Below, piece after piece: positions 42,290-52,794 of a DNA stretch of 64,000 nt; the stretch's first letter is position 1, and each line of letters starts with the position of its first letter. The notes below the pieces were generated by a model. It did not search any database, was not told the origin of the DNA, and saw only the letters and a program-made list of their open reading frames with translations. The DNA comes from Amoebophrya sp. A120 (Eukaryota > Sar > Dinophyceae > Syndiniales > Amoebophryaceae). Location: the NCBI GenBank assembly GCA_905178155.1, contig CAJINV010000003.1, forward strand, positions 5,339,700 to 5,403,699, given 5' to 3'. The position numbers and the translations under genes were made by a program.

Positions 42290-44336
42290 CTGTATGTATC
42301 AAATTTTTTAGTGGGAACAATTTGAATTTTGTCAGTGTCTGTGTCGCCGTGATGAGAATCCGTATCCGAAGAAAGAGAAAGTATGTGTATGTAGATGACG
42401 CATGACATCTTGAATGACCTTTTTCTCAATGCCAATGGCCATGAATTATCTCTTGATTGTTTTAATGCGAGCAACATAACGACCACGACCTATACAACCG
42501 TCCTTACAGTCATGAAGTCACGGAGTCTTGTTCTCGTATCTGTTTTCCTTTTTGTACACATAGACATAGTGAGAACATTCAGAAGTTCTTTATACCTTCC
42601 GTTTTATTCACTGCTATTTGGTCCACATAGAGCACCTCCGCATTAACTGCCGCCCCAAGCGGTACTGCAATGCGGGCGGAAATTCGCCGTGCCGACATTT
42701 CGCGGACGAACAAAAGATAAGCGCGAAGATTGACTCGAAATGCTAAAGCAGAGCCCCGGCGGAAAAGGTCTTCACATACAACTACATCTATCCTTTTTCT
42801 TGTTTCTAATCACGGTTTCACGCGCACCTAACGGCTCTGGCATTTTTGCAGATAGTCGCATGATGGATATAATCTAAATTTATCAGGCGGTGAGTGTGGC
42901 TGTGTTCATTGGTGTTATTTCGTCTGCGTTTGCTCGTTGGTACTATCTGCTTTCTTTCATGAAAAGCGTATGCACCATCATGTTGCAGTTGCTCCGAGAT
43001 TCAGTGCGAGCAGTCAATACAGTTCGTCAAACAAAGGGGTCCAAAGAACGGCGATCAGACCTACGCCCCTCACCCTGTTCGTACTTGCTTCACCCCACTG
43101 AATATAAATTTCACAAGCACTACAACTCATGCCACCCGCACATCATGTTTAGTTGAAGTCGTTTGCAAGCTAGGACGCAACACAGAGCTTTGTGATATTA
43201 ATCCGCGTGATGAAGAGAGGACCACCGAAATAATATCTCTCGCTGAACGAAGAAGAAATTGACAGGAAATAAAAGTATCGACTTTCACGCAAGAGTACAA
43301 TTCAGTCTTCAGGCGTGATCTCTCGCAAGACCAAATACCCTTGCACTAGGTCTCATCACCAGGCGGCAAACAAGAGAGATGACACACCGACGACGAAGGT
43401 TCAAGCTTGTGCGGGATCTAATAAATCGCTCGCACGTTGTAGTGACAATAATTCCCATCTGTTGACATGTCGGCTGTAGAACACGCTTGCTATGCTGGGA
43501 CGCGGGACTTCTTGGTAGTTGTTCGGTGCAGGAGACGTACTGCGCTGGATAAGATAGAACGACCTAACAACATGATCCCTTCACTTAACAAAGCGTAGTC
43601 GTTGTTGTCGACATTCCTTTATTGACGACCACAGAGCATGCGCACAACAAGTGCTATATAGTTCATCTTGTGTAGCTGTAGAAGCCACTCAAGTACAATT
43701 CTACTTTTACATGCATTTTATCCAGTAGAATGAATGTAAAAATCTCCGTGGGTTTAAGGCTACGGTCGGGTTCGTTTTGATGAATTCGGTCAAAGTAAAA
43801 CTCAAGCGGGTTCAAATACTGTAGAATGAAAAAAGCTGGCTTCACCCTCTACTTACGTGATATATTGATTTGTACTTGTACATCTGAGTGCGCTTCGAAA
43901 TAAAACAACAAATACATTTACGCCAACAAGCACGGTGCTGACACTAACAGCAATAGCAAAGAAAGAGCATGAAAAATTAAAACATTGCATGTACACAGAC
44001 AGAAAAAAAACGAAATAGAAATAGCCTGGAGATCGAGATGATCGGTGAGGGGGTGCAACATCAAGTTCTTCTTAGATGCTTGGACTCAATTTGGATGACG
44101 ATGGATTGGGATTGCAGTAGCAGTGTGGAAAACCTCGGCATTGAATTTTGCGGGTCGTATAGTCGAAACAGGACACCACTTTTGCTTGGCATATTTATGG
44201 TTCCACGCGTGAGTGACGGAGCGTGGTGGAAGAGAACTGGAGAAGGAGAACCCGAACCGAGAGTGAGAAGCTTCGATAAATCAAGTAAGCGAAGATTGCG
44301 CGCTACTTCTTCTTGCGATTGTGATGATGTTCACAA
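42290..44336. other. intergenic spacer, 2 kb
   Basis: AT-rich, only short frames without support. No TIR element, tandem array or RNA gene noticed. Confidence 0.5.
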
Positions 44337-46147
44337 TCACAAAGGACAGGCGCCGCCGATGTAGTCGCGCTTTCGATTGAGTCCGTGGGGCGTGTCCACG
44401 TGCTTTTTCGGTTCACGCGGAGGCCACAGAGGATACCGGGCGCGCCGGTTGTGGGCGGTTACCGCCCGAGTTTCCCGTTGAATTTCCAGACAAACCTTTT
44501 CGTAGTCCCGCCTCGCCATCTATCCCAGAGAAAAAAGCTGGCTGTAATGCAAAAATAAATACACAGAAAGATTTGCCATGGGTGGCCCCCTAGCATGCTG
44601 TTTCGGCTATTCGTTCGTTGTGGATCGGCTCTGCCGACCGGGTAACCCAACGCCTAGCATACAATTACAAGTGACCGACTTACTCGGTTATGCGATGCAG
44701 ATTTTCATTTTTCTTTGTGTTTATTTTTGCATTACAAATATGCGCTGCCAGCTTTTTTCTGTGTGATACCATCTCGGCGGCTTTGAAGGGACCCTTGCGT
44801 GTGTCGATCACGGTCACGGGGTGCCAAAGGGTCGAATGAAACATGTTGCGATACTCCTTCATCATTTTCGGTCGCTCCCCCTCCCGCAACACTCGCTCAC
44901 CTGTTCGGAATTGGATCACGACCAGGTCGATAATTAACGATAATAAAGCTGATGGCTCACGTTCTTCTTGTTCATGTCCACTGCTAAAGAACGCAAAACT
45001 TTTCTAGCCATTTAAGCTCCTGAAGTATTCTGGTCGACGAGTCTCTCTGCAACTTTTTCAAGCTTCGACAAGGTTGAAGAAATTTTACTTTTAGTGGTGA
45101 TGGTTTTATTCGTTCGGAACATTATCGTCATGTCGGTTACGGTTTATCTTCCGCAGTTTAATATCTTTATAGATACCTTCTTTATATCTCTCGATGTCGG
45201 GTCTTGCTGGTCCGGTTTGCGGGCGGGTGAGAAACTCGTGGGCCGCACGGTTCATCGCGACCGGTACGGAGACGCGGACGCCCGGGTTGCTCATTGTATC
45301 CACCAGCGCCTCACGAAGCCCAGGGTGACTCTCTCGCCACTTCCGTGCATCGCGAAAAACTTCCTGCTTGGCATGGTCTTCTGGAGTGAACTTGAAACTG
45401 TCAATTTTTTTGTTTGAAGCCCATCAAATTTACGCATGCAACGGTGTTTGGTGTTCTACATGGAAAAAGAACCGAAGCAGGATGAAACTGATAAAAACCG
45501 TGATTCGTTCCTTCTACCCCCACCTTCCTACTCTTGTGATACCACGAATATTAGTACTAGTACTACCAACAACTAACAACTACCATGCATTGATTCTTTT
45601 TCTTTGCGCACGGCATCGAAAAGCAAAAGAGGTTCAAATTCTATTTATACGCAATTAATCTATTGTTCTTTCGGTACTTTTTCTGCAGGCCCTGCATCCA
45701 CATGGAGTTTCCGCGCAGGTCGCTCTTTCGCAAAACCCTCTCGTAGTGCGATAACTCGTCCGCCGCGGTCTGCGGACGCGGTATGGAAGCGTCAGAATCG
45801 AAATTGACAAAATCGAAATAATTTGTCATGCATAAAATGGATTCCAGTTCGAACCCAGTTTCTAAGTGGCGCATGACAAATTATGGCTCTTGCCTAAATT
45901 CAGTTTGTAATGCTGTTTAGGCAAAGAAGACTGATTCTCTCATGCTGCCTTAGCAGCTCGACCTATAACCCCAAGCAGGCTTACAATCGGCCTCACTTGC
46001 CTGCTCTGCAACACACGTGTTGCGCGTCATGCATTTTATGCATCGCAAATTTTTCGACTTTGTCAATTTCGATCCTGACAGTTCCATACGCGGCTGCCGA
46101 CGAATATCTCGCCGGTCGTCCACGTCGGGAACTGTAAACGGTGCCAT
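44337..46147 (-). CDS. conserved-looking 256-residue protein, function unknown
   Basis: Five exons (minus) 46147-46076, 45793-45678, 45397-45177, 44948-44770 and 44519-44337 sum to 771 nt. All joins keep frame. The start MAPFTVPDVDDRRD is a plain ATG. The protein is rich in Arg and aromatic residues, with YERVLRKSDLRGNSMWMQGL, a helical middle (FKFTPEDHAKQEVFRDARKW) and a basic C-terminus (HNRRARYPLWPPREPKKHVD). No internal low complexity, so it is probably a folded, conserved component; the composition resembles small subunits of mitochondrial complexes, but I do not recognise a family and this is inference only. Introns 2 (45398-45677) and 3 (44949-45176) are GT-AG; introns 1 and 4 are introners (G and E). 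Confidence 0.7.
44520..44769 (-). mobile_element. introner, family E, with canonical GT-AG
   Basis: 250 bp. GTATCACACAGAAAAAAGCTG (first 20 nt shown by GTATCACACAGAAAAAAGCT) is inverted as GCTTTTTTCTCTGGGATA at the 3' end. ATG occurs at both edges (GAG ATG / ATG GCG). Here the ends do read GT...AG, unlike most introners in this window. Confidence 0.8.
45794..46075 (-). mobile_element. introner, family G
   Basis: 282 bp. ATCGAAATTGACAAA at one end is inverted in near-identical form (TTTGTCAATTTCGAT) at the other, followed inside by GCATGACAAA-type text. Near-direct repeats CTGTCAG/TCTGAC at the edges. No GT-AG. Confidence 0.8.
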
Positions 46148-46612
46148 GTTTCTTGGGATGAATACAAATAATATGTGACAACGACGAGAGCGCCGGGTTG
46201 GAGGTACTACTTTAGAACTTCTACGTGTACTGTTTATCCTGAAAGACGGTAGTCGTGGTCCTCACGGGAACAAATGAAAATGGTGCAAAATGTTACAATC
46301 AAAGAAGGAAGAAGAAACTAATCATGAGGGGACTGGGATTTCGAAGATGATAGTAGAATGAAAGACCAGACGTAGATGACGATGCCGAATTTGCATCAAA
46401 AGTATAAAGAAGAGGGAGGTTGACCGACACGGATCTTGGATGAAGCACATCATGTGTGTGCGATAAACTCTCTAGAAGTAAGACCGAATCCGTAACCGAA
46501 TTGGAATTTGTTTGTTGCACGAGAAAACCGAAGCGTTTCGCTGGAAAACAAATATGAGAAATTTGCAAGACCGAGCTAGCTAAAGCTATGGTCTCCGAGT
46601 CTTCATACCGAG
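46148..46612. other. intergenic spacer (divergent promoters likely)
   Basis: Lies between a minus-strand gene start and a probable plus-strand gene. Nothing recognisable. Confidence 0.45.
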
Positions 46613-47782
46613 ATGGGATACCTAAGTATGATGATGACCGATCTAGGTTCTTCTAGTCTCGACGTATTTCATCTGCATGAAAACTGCGATAGTCATGTAA
46701 TTACTAGGGATCGGATTTTTTCGGAACTATCTAAACTGAGAACGGAACCGACAGCCACTCCACCATGGCGATTCGCCTATAAGTCTTCTTCCTTTGTTTG
46801 TCTTTTTTTGTTCTTTCGTGCTGGTTTTTCTGTTCTCGTTTTCTTCAGTTTTGTTTTCTTCCTCTTAAATTTCTATTTCTCCTTCTTTCTCTTTCTAGGG
46901 GGGACAAAAGTTGCGGGATTTGCGCCCGTAGTTCCACGGCCTCCGCCCGCCGACCGCTCGTTCTTGTGTGTCTGTCTCTCTGCCTGTGTGCTCTGCCGGT
47001 CAGCGACATTGCGTTTCGCTGGTGGCTATGCACTGCAAACATGTCTGGGGCTGGAGACGAGTGCAGAGCCTGTATATGCAATTTTTCCAAGCACCGCCTC
47101 CGACAGAGGCGCCGCCTCCGCATCAAAGTCCGCTGCCCAGGGCTCAGCGTCGCAAGTTCTGCAGCCCCTCGGGGAGGCCTCTTCTGCGTGAGCAATCCGC
47201 TCTCAACATTGCCAGAAAAAGGCATCTTGTGCAAGTCATGCGGGACCACAGATTTTTGCGTGCCCGCCACACGCGAGCGCCACAAGTTCGCTCCCTTCCA
47301 GACCCAGACACATTTGCTACGCATACTGGCTTCAGCGCAGCGATTACGCAGTGCAAAGATGTCTGGGTCGGCATCATTGGAACTTGTCGCGTTAAGTGTG
47401 GATCCATCATGTAAAGATCTGTATTGCATGACTGCCAAAGGTTGCTCACTTTTGACCAAGTCCAAGCAAAGAGGGAGCTTCTCATGCAGGATAGGCATGG
47501 TAGGGATCTCATAGAATTTGCTAGCGTGTTAGGTCCTGCGTTGATTCCTCATGACCATGGGCCCTGGAAAATGAGCATGACAAGTTTTGCAATCTTCCAG
47601 ACCCAGATAGCGATCTCCGTCGTAAGGAGCCAAAGACAAAAGCAAAACCTGAACTACAACGGAACAAAAGCAGACGCCTTGGCTCTGTGTCAATCGTCTC
47701 GCATCCTTTCGCATGCTATGCCTCACCTGCCGGGCGTACGCAGGTCGCGCGTCTGTATTGCGCACAAAAACAACCTGTCTAG
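46613..47782 (+). CDS. hypothetical gene with 21-nt microexon between two introners
   Basis: A pyrimidine-rich tract ending CTTTCTAG at 46899 looks like a plus-strand 3' splice site, so the coding exon probably begins at 46900 rather than at the ATG at 46613. In that frame the exon runs to 47032 (…TLRFAGGYA), then a 21-nt exon 47324-47344 (YWLQRSD), then 47615-47782 (LRRKEPKTKAKPELQR…, TAG). Both gaps are family A introners with direct repeats. The product is basic and unrecognised. Other frames, and the minus strand, also stay open across the same joins, so strand and frame are uncertain. Confidence 0.35.
47033..47323 (+). mobile_element. introner, family A
   Basis: 291 bp. TGCAAACATGTCTGGGGCTG is inverted as CCAGACCCAGACACATTTGC. 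8-bp repeat GCTATGCA/GCTACGCA at the edges. No GT-AG. Orientation relative to transcription is not decidable from TIRs. Confidence 0.8.
47345..47614 (+). mobile_element. introner, family A
   Basis: 270 bp. GCAAAGATGTCTGGGTC is inverted at the 3' end as CCAGACCCAGATAG (diverged). Direct repeat GCGAT at both edges. Only 21 bp (one repeat copy included) separate it from the preceding introner. Confidence 0.8.
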
Positions 47783-48478
47783 GTGCTGGCCGGAGGTTCT
47801 CAGGGTATTCTGTGTTTCCATTTCCGCATCTATTTACGGCTTCGGGTTCCGTTCTCAGTCTCGCCTCTTTTTTAAAAAAAAACACGAGAGCAGGCGGGAA
47901 AGGATCCAGGAGTCGCGGAAAAGTTCCGTTGTCAGTTTAGATAGTTCCAAACAAAGCCATATCCTAATTACTAATTGTATTCGACCATATCACACGTTTG
48001 GCTTTGGCGATACCAGAGGAGAGTGGTCGGGGACAGAATTCTTCTGTGAAAATGAGCGTCTGTGCCGAGCAGTAACCACCAGCACCCAGAATGTATTCAA
48101 TGTAGCAAAACTGCAGTACCGGTATAACGACGTTGAGTTCCTATTAGTTTCATGGCCAACACGACCTTCCCAATCCGATTGGGAAGATCGTGTGACAACG
48201 AAAGTTATCGCACTTCGACTTGGACTTTATTCTTTGGAGGAGCTTTTCAAAACTGATTATACCAGACATCATAAGTATCAGTATCTTTTTATTACCTCCT
48301 GATATAGGGCGGCATTCCGCTGATCAAGCAGTTCTTGTTTGTACTGCTTGTAGTCATTCGTCGCCTGATGTCTCTGGCGCGGCGATGGAACAGGAGCGTA
48401 GTATTACACCACGACAGACACGACACGAGGACCCGGTCGGCGTCGGTGTAAATAACTCCATGGTTTGCATATAATTAG
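47783..48478. other. intergenic spacer
   Basis: A plus-strand frame stays open to 48302 but has no family support and AT-rich text; left uncalled. Converges on the 3' end of the minus-strand gene starting at 51589. Confidence 0.4.
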
Positions 48479-51400
48479 CTACAGACTGCTCCGCAAAACA
48501 AGAGTCGCTTCTGAACCATTTCCATTGGAGCTAGAAGCAGCCTGCGGCAAGCCAGGATTATCCACTCGGACAACGGCCTGCGTCCTTCCGCCAAGGTAAA
48601 GAATCGGGTCCGAGGAGTCACCGACCGCTTTATTGCCGACGCCGAAATGCTTTTGCAGGAAAATCTCAGAGTCGCGGCTTGCTCCAACGTGCAAACCAGA
48701 GTAGACCTGCTCACACCAGAGAAACCTCGACAGAAGGGCAGGCACGTCGTCGCTCCCCGGACGTTCCACAATCTTGTCGCCTTCTTCTACCTCCAACCTT
48801 CCATTGCTGTGTCGGTTGTAGTCATCAGGCAACAGAGTGACACTACGGAAAAGAAAGTCGTGTTCGAGAAGGAAAGAGCCCTCATCTTCTGACGCCGGGA
48901 GAACTTTTCTATTCTGCTCGTGCGGATCAGCTGCAGCACCTGCGGCCGCGTTTTTTCTTTGTGGCTCGTGGCACTGCCCGTGACTGATGATTCCCATCTG
49001 TGCGGGCATGTCCACTTCATGAATATCCGGTTGGGACAACACCAGGAACAGGTCGCGCAGGCCGGGGTTTCGGAGCGCGACAACGTGGACGTCGAACTGG
49101 AATTCCGGAAACAAGGAGCTGCTCGAGGGCTTGATATTATCCTTATCATCGGCAGAAAGGAAGAACACGGCTCGACGAAGCAGTTCAAAGTCGAGCTCCT
49201 GCAAGAACTTGTGCGCTTTGTCTGCGTTGGCTTCTTCGATAAGCAGCAGGAGCCCCGGTTTCATATTCGGAAGCAACGCCGCGTAAAGAAGATCGGCATA
49301 CTGGAGTCCCAGAAGCTCGATCAAAAATTTAAAGTCCAGACCATCTTTCAGTTCCTTGGCACGCATCAGCTGTAGTTGTTTTCTCTTGGCTAGGACTTTC
49401 GAGTCCAACTGCGGAGGCTGCTCTTGCGGATGATCCCTTTTCTTGCTCGGGTCGACCTCTACTGCGACTGCAGACGCTAGCGCACCTGGACCCGAGCCGG
49501 CAGGGACGTTTGAGGTTTGATGTTCCTCGAAACTGCATTCCGTGGACTCGCGCGCCGCACCAGAAGCTGCGGAAGACAACGCGGGAGCACCTTCTGCTGC
49601 TCCTCTGTGGTCCTCGTTGAACAACTTTGGAGGCGTTGCAACTGCTTCGCAAACAGATAATTCTGAAGCAGATGACTTGTGTGAGGTTCTTCGGGTCCGA
49701 AATGACACAGGAATCTTCGGCGCTGACAACTTCTTCTCAGAATGCTTCGGAGATGCTGCACGAATATTTGTAAAAGCATCACTTCTAGTACCGGCCGATC
49801 CTACACGCGACAGATCGATGGGACCGGAGCCGGAAAACGGCCCGAGGGAGAGAGACGAGCCCCTCGCACTTCTCCTGGGCACGGCCCCTGAGGAGGTTGC
49901 GGAGATCCGAGCGGAAGATGCGTTTCTCGCGTGATCTGCTCCGCGATTTTTTTTGACCTGCTTATCAAAGATACGCTTGATGCTCGGCGAAAGAGGGGAA
50001 GAAGATGTTACTCCGGGACCTCTGGGCGGCGATGGAAAACTGACCGGTCCAGAACCGGACACGCGGGCAGCTGTCGACGGGAGGGTCGTTACAAGCGGTG
50101 TCGCAGTAGCCTTTGGATACCGCGGGAAATAAGCAGGTTGGCTTTCGTTGGTTTTCCAAAAGCTGCGACGTCGCAGCGTCCCGGGTGGCAACGTGTGAAT
50201 CGAGAAGTCAATATCTTCACGATGCAGCTCCGAAGTGGAGCCAGTTGTGGTTTCAACACCGCTGGGGAAGATTCTACGCCACCAATCGGGGAGCTGATCC
50301 ACCTTCATGCGGGCTGCACCATTTTCTACTTCCACCTCACTGTACATTGCTTCCAGTGTGTCCCTTGTACTAGCGAGAAACCTCTTGTCGGACGGGACAA
50401 TGAGTGTGAGCGGGCTGAACCCGGGGGCAGCAGTGAAGTCATGGCCCTGACGAAGAGCATTGGCCGGGACCTCCCTCACCAAGATCCGTTCGGAAAGTCG
50501 CGCCGGCTGGCCGCTGTTCACTAGTATTTTTTCGGGTTCATCCGGATCTTCCTCCTCTTTTCTCCGGAAGAGTTGTCCATCGTCCGGCTGCTTTTTTCCT
50601 ACACGTTCTTCTCCATTTTGTGAAGTGTTCACTCTGCCAGTAGCTCTGATGAAAACATCGTCGTGGCCGTTATTTTTGCGTGCCAAGGTGGAAAGCGACC
50701 CGGTGCGATCGTCCACAGATGCCTGCCAAACCTCTACAACGGTCGGCCACGAATTTTTGTTCTTCAAGAAGCCGCGATCGCCGCTTGCGAGCAGCGCCGC
50801 CTCTGCGACTGCGGGACGATCACCTTGAGGCGTTTGCAAAAAGCCACGTGATCCCGCCGCTCGTCCCCCGGAAGTTCTTCCAACGTCAGCTGGCGGCACA
50901 GCACTCGTAGTATAATTGCTTTTATTTCTAGACGCTGCAAAGCTAGCCTCAACATCCTTCGTCTCGATAACGAAGCGTAGCTGCTGCTGAGGTTGCTTAA
51001 CAACATCAAAATGATCTCCTTGTAGCTGGCCTCTACTGGGGCTCAAGACTGCTGAAGCATTGCAGCAACGCAAGCTCGCATGCGCGTCCTGTCGCTCGAG
51101 CAACCACACGTAATGGGCAGCCGCAAATACCGCTGTGCCGTAATCTGACGTGTCTGTGTCTCGCTCTCGGTCTTGTGGGCTGCCGAGGTGGAGGAGATAA
51201 GTGGCATCGTCCAGTTTCCCTGTAATCGACACACGACCTGAGGGGATGCTGGCCTCCCAGTCTGCAGCATTCCTTGCGCCATTTTCTGGTGGTCCTCGAA
51301 AGCGTCCTTGTACTACACGGACTAGGTCGCCGGTTCCCATCTTTCCAGGCTGATGATAAACCGCGACATCCACAGGCGACCGTGGTTGTCGTTCTTGTGC

Positions 51401-51589
51401 ACGTGCCTGAAGATCCGTGTTGGCCTGCACACTGGAAGACGACCCCAGACACACCGCCGTCGAATGATGTACGCCGAGGATCAAAGCGGTGAGGTTGAAC
51501 AGTTTTTGCATGAATCCGCCTCGTCGTGGTGGTGCACACCTGCTGCAAAAGGCACCTCCAACCCTTCTAGCCGATCTCACTCTCATCAT
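48479..51589 (-). CDS. large intronless hypothetical protein, possible secretory signal
   Basis: A single 1036-codon frame from 51589 (ATG ATG) to TAG at 48481-48479. Residues ~27-50 (MQKLFNLTALILGVHHSTAVCLG) look like a signal peptide or anchor if translation begins at that internal Met, and several N-x-S/T sequons follow. The middle (~450-700) is Ser/Pro/Arg-rich and disordered. A more ordered C-terminal third (~700-1000) includes KFLIELLGLQYADLLYAALL and a hydrophobic-acidic mix (HVVALRNPGLRDLFLVLSQPD) that may be a folded domain, not recognised. The absence of introns and introners over 3.1 kb contrasts with neighbours. Function unknown. Confidence 0.75.
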   Translation of the reverse strand: MMRVRSARRVGGAFCSRCAPPRRGGFMQKLFNLTALILGVHHSTAVCLGSSSSVQANTDLQARAQERQPRSPVDVAVYHQPGKMGTGDLVRVVQGRFRGPPENGARNAADWEASIPSGRVSITGKLDDATYLLHLGSPQDRERDTDTSDYGTAVFAAAHYVWLLERQDAHASLRCCNASAVLSPSRGQLQGDHFDVVKQPQQQLRFVIETKDVEASFAASRNKSNYTTSAVPPADVGRTSGGRAAGSRGFLQTPQGDRPAVAEAALLASGDRGFLKNKNSWPTVVEVWQASVDDRTGSLSTLARKNNGHDDVFIRATGRVNTSQNGEERVGKKQPDDGQLFRRKEEEDPDEPEKILVNSGQPARLSERILVREVPANALRQGHDFTAAPGFSPLTLIVPSDKRFLASTRDTLEAMYSEVEVENGAARMKVDQLPDWWRRIFPSGVETTTGSTSELHREDIDFSIHTLPPGTLRRRSFWKTNESQPAYFPRYPKATATPLVTTLPSTAARVSGSGPVSFPSPPRGPGVTSSSPLSPSIKRIFDKQVKKNRGADHARNASSARISATSSGAVPRRSARGSSLSLGPFSGSGPIDLSRVGSAGTRSDAFTNIRAASPKHSEKKLSAPKIPVSFRTRRTSHKSSASELSVCEAVATPPKLFNEDHRGAAEGAPALSSAASGAARESTECSFEEHQTSNVPAGSGPGALASAVAVEVDPSKKRDHPQEQPPQLDSKVLAKRKQLQLMRAKELKDGLDFKFLIELLGLQYADLLYAALLPNMKPGLLLLIEEANADKAHKFLQELDFELLRRAVFFLSADDKDNIKPSSSSLFPEFQFDVHVVALRNPGLRDLFLVLSQPDIHEVDMPAQMGIISHGQCHEPQRKNAAAGAAADPHEQNRKVLPASEDEGSFLLEHDFLFRSVTLLPDDYNRHSNGRLEVEEGDKIVERPGSDDVPALLSRFLWCEQVYSGLHVGASRDSEIFLQKHFGVGNKAVGDSSDPILYLGGRTQAVVRVDNPGLPQAASSSNGNGSEATLVLRSSL

Positions 51590-51779
51590 TTTGCTTTACA
51601 CTTTTTCTTCTCGGGCTTGGACACCTTCTTGTACCGTCAATAATGACAAAATAAATACGAAGAAACCACGGAGGGACTGTGATAAGCTTGGTACGATTAT
51701 CGAATACGAAAAATTGTATATCAAGATTATTTAAGATTGGGCATCGGCATGCTCCGACTGAAATAGAAATAACCTGGTT

Positions 51780-52338
51780 TTGTATGAATATGAATATCTA
51801 CCCATCACATGCGGTATGGCGCGTCGTCAATTCATCGTGTCGAATGAAAATGAATCGAAGGGGAAGGATAAGAAAAGAAGAAGAACAAAAAATGAAACAA
51901 ATAGAAGGAAGGGCTTCTCATACCCACCAGATCAGCCAAAGCAAAGGATCGAGTCTGTTCGTTTCTGCAAGGTCAAGGAGCTCCACCACGGCGCGCGACG
52001 CAGAGATCCGATCGACTTAGTGTTGTTCTTTATTTCTGGACATGGACACAGCGAGCCACGCGAAATGCATGGAGACGCTTGGAGGCTGGTTACATGGTGA
52101 CGAGCAGAGACCTCATCCAAAAGACCATGAAAGCGGAGACGAGAATATACTCCTGCTCTCTTCCAATTCCGTTATTGATACCTTCATGCTAAATCGACTA
52201 CGACTTCCTTCTTCGCGCATCAAATGGTTGCATCGAACTTTGCACAATATCGACGATACACTCGTCGTTTGTGACGTCAATGAATTGGCGTATTCTGATT
52301 TCATCTCAAATAGACACGGGCGGACTACAAAGCTGTAG
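51780..52338 (+). pseudogene. possible caspase/metacaspase-like fragment
   Basis: One frame (to ~52050) reads DLVLFFISGHGH, resembling the beta-strand and catalytic His (SGHG) of caspase-fold peptidases (C14). A second frame, shifted near 52080, continues in family style: GDENILLLSSNSVID, LNRLRLPSS and DDTLVVCDV, where active members usually have a D-x-C or D-S-C-H-S-G nucleophile motif. Here Cys precedes the Asp and the usual catalytic Cys is not evident. A frameshift or a very short intron must separate the two blocks. Family assignment is tentative; it could also be chance. Confidence 0.3.
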
Positions 52339-52794
52339 ATACTAGCATGCAACTGTTGTCCGTCGTGCTTTGCCTGTGATGCTTGGCTAATAAAAGAATG
52401 TACTTAAGTTAGTGCATCTGCTACTGTTCTTGTTCACTCGTAGATAGTAAAGAACTGAGTAGGAGTAACAATTTTGTCACTGTTGGTAGTACCTAGAGGC
52501 TGAGAGAGCCAACGCGGTACAGCGAACGACTCTTTCGGATATTTACTACAACTATACTGAGCCTGAGAAAACATCCGTCTCTCTTGAATGCAGCTCCATT
52601 GGAGGTGGATCTGGATACGGATAGCGGGCCTTGTTGTTTTGGTACATACAACTTGCTCGGTTGCATAATCCACCACTGCTCCCTGCACAAAGAACTTAAA
52701 ATAACTACCACTTGGTTAAACATCACATATACACAGGATCGTCAGTACTTGACTGCACTGTATTTGAAATACTGTAAAATTAAAATACAAATTC
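52339..52794. other. intergenic spacer
   Basis: Between the caspase-like fragment and the 3' end of the phosphatase gene. No supported gene or repeat. Confidence 0.5.

Noticed and set aside
47424-48302. 292-codon plus-strand frame
   Set aside because: Its first ~60 codons are the inside of a family A introner; the remainder lacks protein-like features.
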